Notes under the pieces: generated by a model
The model's input: the letters and a program-made list of their open reading frames with translations, nothing else
Database searches by the model: none
What the model was told of the DNA's origin: nothing
Shown: piece after piece, positions 61,847 to 64,000 of the stretch
Layout: the number at the start of each line of letters is the position of its first letter
Numbering within the stretch: the stretch's first letter is position 1
Position numbers and translations under genes: made by a program
Assembly: GCA_023391105.1 (NCBI GenBank)
Contig: JAEWBO010000033.1
Span: 1-64,000, forward strand
Reading direction: 5' to 3'
Length of the DNA stretch: 64,000 bases
Source of the DNA: Bacillota bacterium
GTDB taxonomy: Bacteria > Bacillota > Clostridia > Christensenellales > SZUA-584

Positions 61847-62662
61847 ATGAAGAGTATGATGCGAGGGCAGAAGAGGCGCCGAAGGCGACATGCCGTGCTC
61901 AGGATATGCTTTATTTCGATACCGGTTTTGGCAGTCATCACATGGCTGCTGTTTTTTAATGGCGGTGATAAGTTTCAGGTCACAAATAGGCCGACAGCTA
62001 CCGCGCCGGTTGATTCAGTCGCGCCAACTCAAACGCCGACAGAATCGGTGCTTGGCGTATCGACAGCGGAAGTCACGCCGCAGAGCTCAATTGACAAAAA
62101 TGACTGGCGGCTTATGCTCGTTAATACGCAGCACAGCTTGACAGACGGCTTTGAGGTTAAGCTGACGGAGCTGAAAAACGGGCACGCAATCGACGAGCGC
62201 TGTTATTCCGATCTCCAGCAGATGATGGATGACTGCCGTGCGGCAGGGCTTGATCCTTTAATATGCTCATCGTATCGGTCGAAGGAAAAACAGCAAGAAT
62301 TGTTTGACAACAAGGTGCTAAGGCTCAAAGAACAGGGGCTTTCAGAGGACGAGGCGCGTGAAAAAGCGGCAACGATTGTGGCTGTTCCGGGCACAAGCGA
62401 GCACCAAACGGGGTTGGCGCTTGATATCGTTGATATAAGCAATCAGAACTTGGACGAGTCTCAGGAAAGCACGCCCGTTCAGCAGTGGCTGTTGAAAAAC
62501 TGCTGGCAGTATGGTTTTATACTGAGATATCCGAAAGACAAAGTCGATATCACAGGTATTGTGTACGAAGCTTGGCATTACCGCTATGTGGGCAGGGAAG
62601 CTGCGCAGGCGATACAAGAGCAAGGTATTTGCTTGGAGGAGTATCTTGCGCAGGCGGAGTGA
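61847..62662 (+). CDS. D,D-carboxypeptidase, VanY/DdcY type (peptidase M15B)
   Basis: A 271-residue membrane-anchored zinc peptidase. A very basic start (RGQKRRRRRH) leads to one helix at about residues 16-38, then a Thr/Pro linker, then the M15B domain with SSYRSKEKQQELF, the zinc ligands in SEHQTGLALDIVD (His and Asp) and EAWHYRYVG (Glu base and His). It trims the terminal D-Ala of peptidoglycan stems. The ATG at 61847 is seven bases after AAGGGGG; the ATG at 61841 is too close. No vancomycin-resistance genes lie nearby. Confidence 0.92.
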   Translation: MKSMMRGQKRRRRRHAVLRICFISIPVLAVITWLLFFNGGDKFQVTNRPTATAPVDSVAPTQTPTESVLGVSTAEVTPQSSIDKNDWRLMLVNTQHSLTDGFEVKLTELKNGHAIDERCYSDLQQMMDDCRAAGLDPLICSSYRSKEKQQELFDNKVLRLKEQGLSEDEAREKAATIVAVPGTSEHQTGLALDIVDISNQNLDESQESTPVQQWLLKNCWQYGFILRYPKDKVDITGIVYEAWHYRYVGREAAQAIQEQGICLEEYLAQAE

Positions 62663-62697
62663 CATATTCGGAAGGAACGAGGGGTATGGTGTTACCA

Positions 62698-62726
62698 TTG
62701 ATTTTTTGCGTTTCTCGATGTAAAAT
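62698..62726 (+). promoter_or_regulatory. Promoter of the Sua5-type gene, giving a near-leaderless mRNA
   Basis: TTGATT (62698-62703), 17 bp, TAAAAT (62721-62726). The expected +1 is about 62733, only about four bases before the ATG at 62737. No ribosome site is visible there. Confidence 0.5.
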
Positions 62727-62736
62727 ATAGAATCAG

Positions 62737-63762
62737 ATGATAATAGATATACGGGATGAGTATTATAATCATATAGAAGAAGCGGCCAAAGTCATAAAAA
62801 GCGGAGGCCTTGTCGGCATGCCGACCGAAACGGTCTATGGCCTTGCGGCCAGCGCGTTTGATGAACAGGCCGTGGCTGCGATATTTGAGATGAAGGGACG
62901 GCCGCAGGATAATCCCCTCATTGTGCATGTGGACGGGATACTCATGGCGCGAGAGCTGGGGCAGCTGTGCGAAAAAGCAGAAAGGCTTGCGGCTGAGTTC
63001 TGGCCGGGGCCGCTGACCATGGTGTTAAAGAGCACCGGGCGCGTGCCAAAATCTGTGAGCGCGGGTCTGGATACATTGGCTCTGCGCATGCCGGACTGCG
63101 ACGCGGCGCTGAGCCTGATATCGGCATCGGATGTGCCCGTTGCGGCACCCAGTGCGAACAAGTCCGGCAGTCCAAGCCCCACAACGGCGGCGCATGTGAT
63201 GGCGGATTTTGGAGAGAGCCTCATGGTGCTGGACGCGGGGGAATGCCGCATCGGCCTTGAATCCACGGTCATCGATATGACGCGCGACGTACCGATCATT
63301 TTGCGGCCCGGCGCAGTCACGCAGGAGATGATTGCGGAATGCATCGGCGAGGTGGACTGCGCAAACGCGTTTGCGCCTTTTGAGGGAGACCAACCCGCAG
63401 CGCCCGGTATGAAATATCGCCATTACGCGCCCAAGGCGGATGTGACAGTGGTGGAAGGAAGCCCCGCTTCGGTGACGGAGGCGGTCAAATACCTCTTTGA
63501 CAAGGACTTGAAAAAGGGCGAGAAGCCGTTGGTGCTTGCGCTTCAGGAGAACAAAAGGTATTATGGACGGCGTGATCTTGTCGTGACGGGCAGCATCCGC
63601 GACGCGAGCGAGGCCGCAAAGAATATGTACGCATTGCTTCGCAAAGCGGATGATGAGGGCTACTCAAAGATATACTTTGAAGCAGTACCAAAAACAGGAA
63701 TTGGCTTTGCCGTGATGAACAGGATCTATAAAGCGGCAGCATATAATATCGTAAAGGTTTAG
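62737..63762 (+). CDS. Threonylcarbamoyl-AMP synthase (Sua5/YwlC)
   Basis: Makes threonylcarbamoyl-AMP from threonine, bicarbonate and ATP for the t6A37 modification of ANN-decoding tRNAs. The 341-residue protein has the YrdC domain (GLVGMPTETVYGLAASA, KGRPQDNPLIVHV, SANKSGSPSPT) and a C-terminal Sua5 domain joined by the linker region around PGMKYRHYAP, so it is the long Sua5 form. There is no ribosome site at the ATG, in line with the promoter position. The next gene is the YwlE-like phosphatase, as in Bacillus ywlC-ywlE. Confidence 0.94.
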   Translation: MIIDIRDEYYNHIEEAAKVIKSGGLVGMPTETVYGLAASAFDEQAVAAIFEMKGRPQDNPLIVHVDGILMARELGQLCEKAERLAAEFWPGPLTMVLKSTGRVPKSVSAGLDTLALRMPDCDAALSLISASDVPVAAPSANKSGSPSPTTAAHVMADFGESLMVLDAGECRIGLESTVIDMTRDVPIILRPGAVTQEMIAECIGEVDCANAFAPFEGDQPAAPGMKYRHYAPKADVTVVEGSPASVTEAVKYLFDKDLKKGEKPLVLALQENKRYYGRRDLVVTGSIRDASEAAKNMYALLRKADDEGYSKIYFEAVPKTGIGFAVMNRIYKAAAYNIVKV

Positions 63763-63777
63763 GAGGAGAAATAAATA

Positions 63778-64000
63778 ATGAACGTTCTTTTTGTGTGTAC
63801 AGGCAATACATGCAGAAGCCCCATGGCGGAAGAACTGGCGGATGATGCAGCGGGCCGAAGTACTCACTTAAAAGACATGTCGTTTCAATCGGCCGGCACG
63901 TTTGCCTGCGAGGGGACGCCTGCGTCGCCCGAAGCGATAGAGGTGATGGCCGAGGTTGATTTGGATATTGAAAAGCACCGTGCGCAGCAGTTTGACAGGG
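63778..64000 (+). CDS. Low-molecular-weight phosphatase, probably arginine-specific (YwlE-like), truncated by the window
   Basis: The first 74 codons of an LMW phosphatase that runs off the right edge. The CX5R active-site loop is VCTGNTCRSPMAE. The Thr in TGNTCRS is the residue that in Bacillus YwlE favours phosphoarginine; tyrosine phosphatases usually have Ile there (GNICRS). If so it opposes the McsB arginine kinase. AGGAGGAGAA precedes the ATG at 63778. It lies 15 bp after the Sua5-type gene. Confidence 0.88.
   Translation, partial: MNVLFVCTGNTCRSPMAEELADDAAGRSTHLKDMSFQSAGTFACEGTPASPEAIEVMAEVDLDIEKHRAQQFDR

Noticed and set aside
1..64000. Mobile elements, prophage, tRNA or rRNA genes
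   Set aside because: No transposase, integrase, terminal repeats, tRNA-like cloverleaf or rRNA sequence was recognised on either strand.

Overview
This 64 kb window is a chromosomal segment from a Gram-positive, Clostridia-type bacterium (Bacillota), and it spans the replication origin. The lineage is inferred from several things: the dnaA-oriC-dnaN arrangement with a Bacillus-like DnaA-trio, three parS sites beside parA/parB, a RemB gene just before gyrB, a long Bacillus-type SRP RNA, long-form HPF, the YwiB, CvpA, DUF5711 and LCP families, a YwlC/YwlE-type pair, and strong AGGAGG-type ribosome binding sites with many TTG/GTG starts. I see no rRNA, tRNA, CRISPR array, prophage or insertion sequence. 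Base composition and codon use look even throughout.

Left of the origin (1-20.9 kb) lie a truncated gene, a YwiB-like protein, a metallo-hydrolase, pyrG, and tandem glnS and gltX. They are followed by a tiny membrane peptide, a diguanylate cyclase with fhs, a DeoR regulator with a SorE-like dehydrogenase, a PgsA-like enzyme, a membrane-anchored propeller protein, an alpha/beta hydrolase, cca-dapF, a GNAT enzyme, a pyrimidine nucleoside phosphorylase and a secreted NlpC/P60 cell-wall hydrolase. The origin (19.5-27.5 kb) carries DnaA boxes in three intergenic regions. The dnaA promoter is followed by a palindromic box pair, the probable unwinding site lies between dnaA and dnaN, and the segregation genes parA, parB and three parS sites lie about 4.6 kb further on.

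Right of the origin come CvpA/DUF5711, a lipid kinase, a CcdA-TlpA-MltG-like envelope operon, purA, SRP RNA, hpf, purL (minus strand), remB-gyrB-gyrA, a solute-binding protein, nadE and an AraM-type glycerol-1-phosphate dehydrogenase. Then follows a minus-strand housekeeping block (greA, lysS, a membrane protein, dusB, mreB, LCP), serC-serA-cyclophilin, ychF, a three-gene locus matching the sulfide-to-homocysteine pathway of methanogens (DUF39, NIL-ferredoxin, UPF0280), a D,D-carboxypeptidase, a Sua5-type enzyme and the start of a YwlE-type phosphatase.

The most notable points are the readable bipartite origin, the parS cluster, three genes whose promoters place transcription start at or within a few bases of the start codon, a lipoprotein version of MltG in a redox operon, the bacterial homocysteine locus, an enrichment of TTG starts in genes for membrane-anchored proteins, and several unexplained hairpin repeats. 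No single wholly new system stands out. The best candidates for new biology are the homocysteine locus, the leaderless genes and the CcdA-TlpA-MltG operon.
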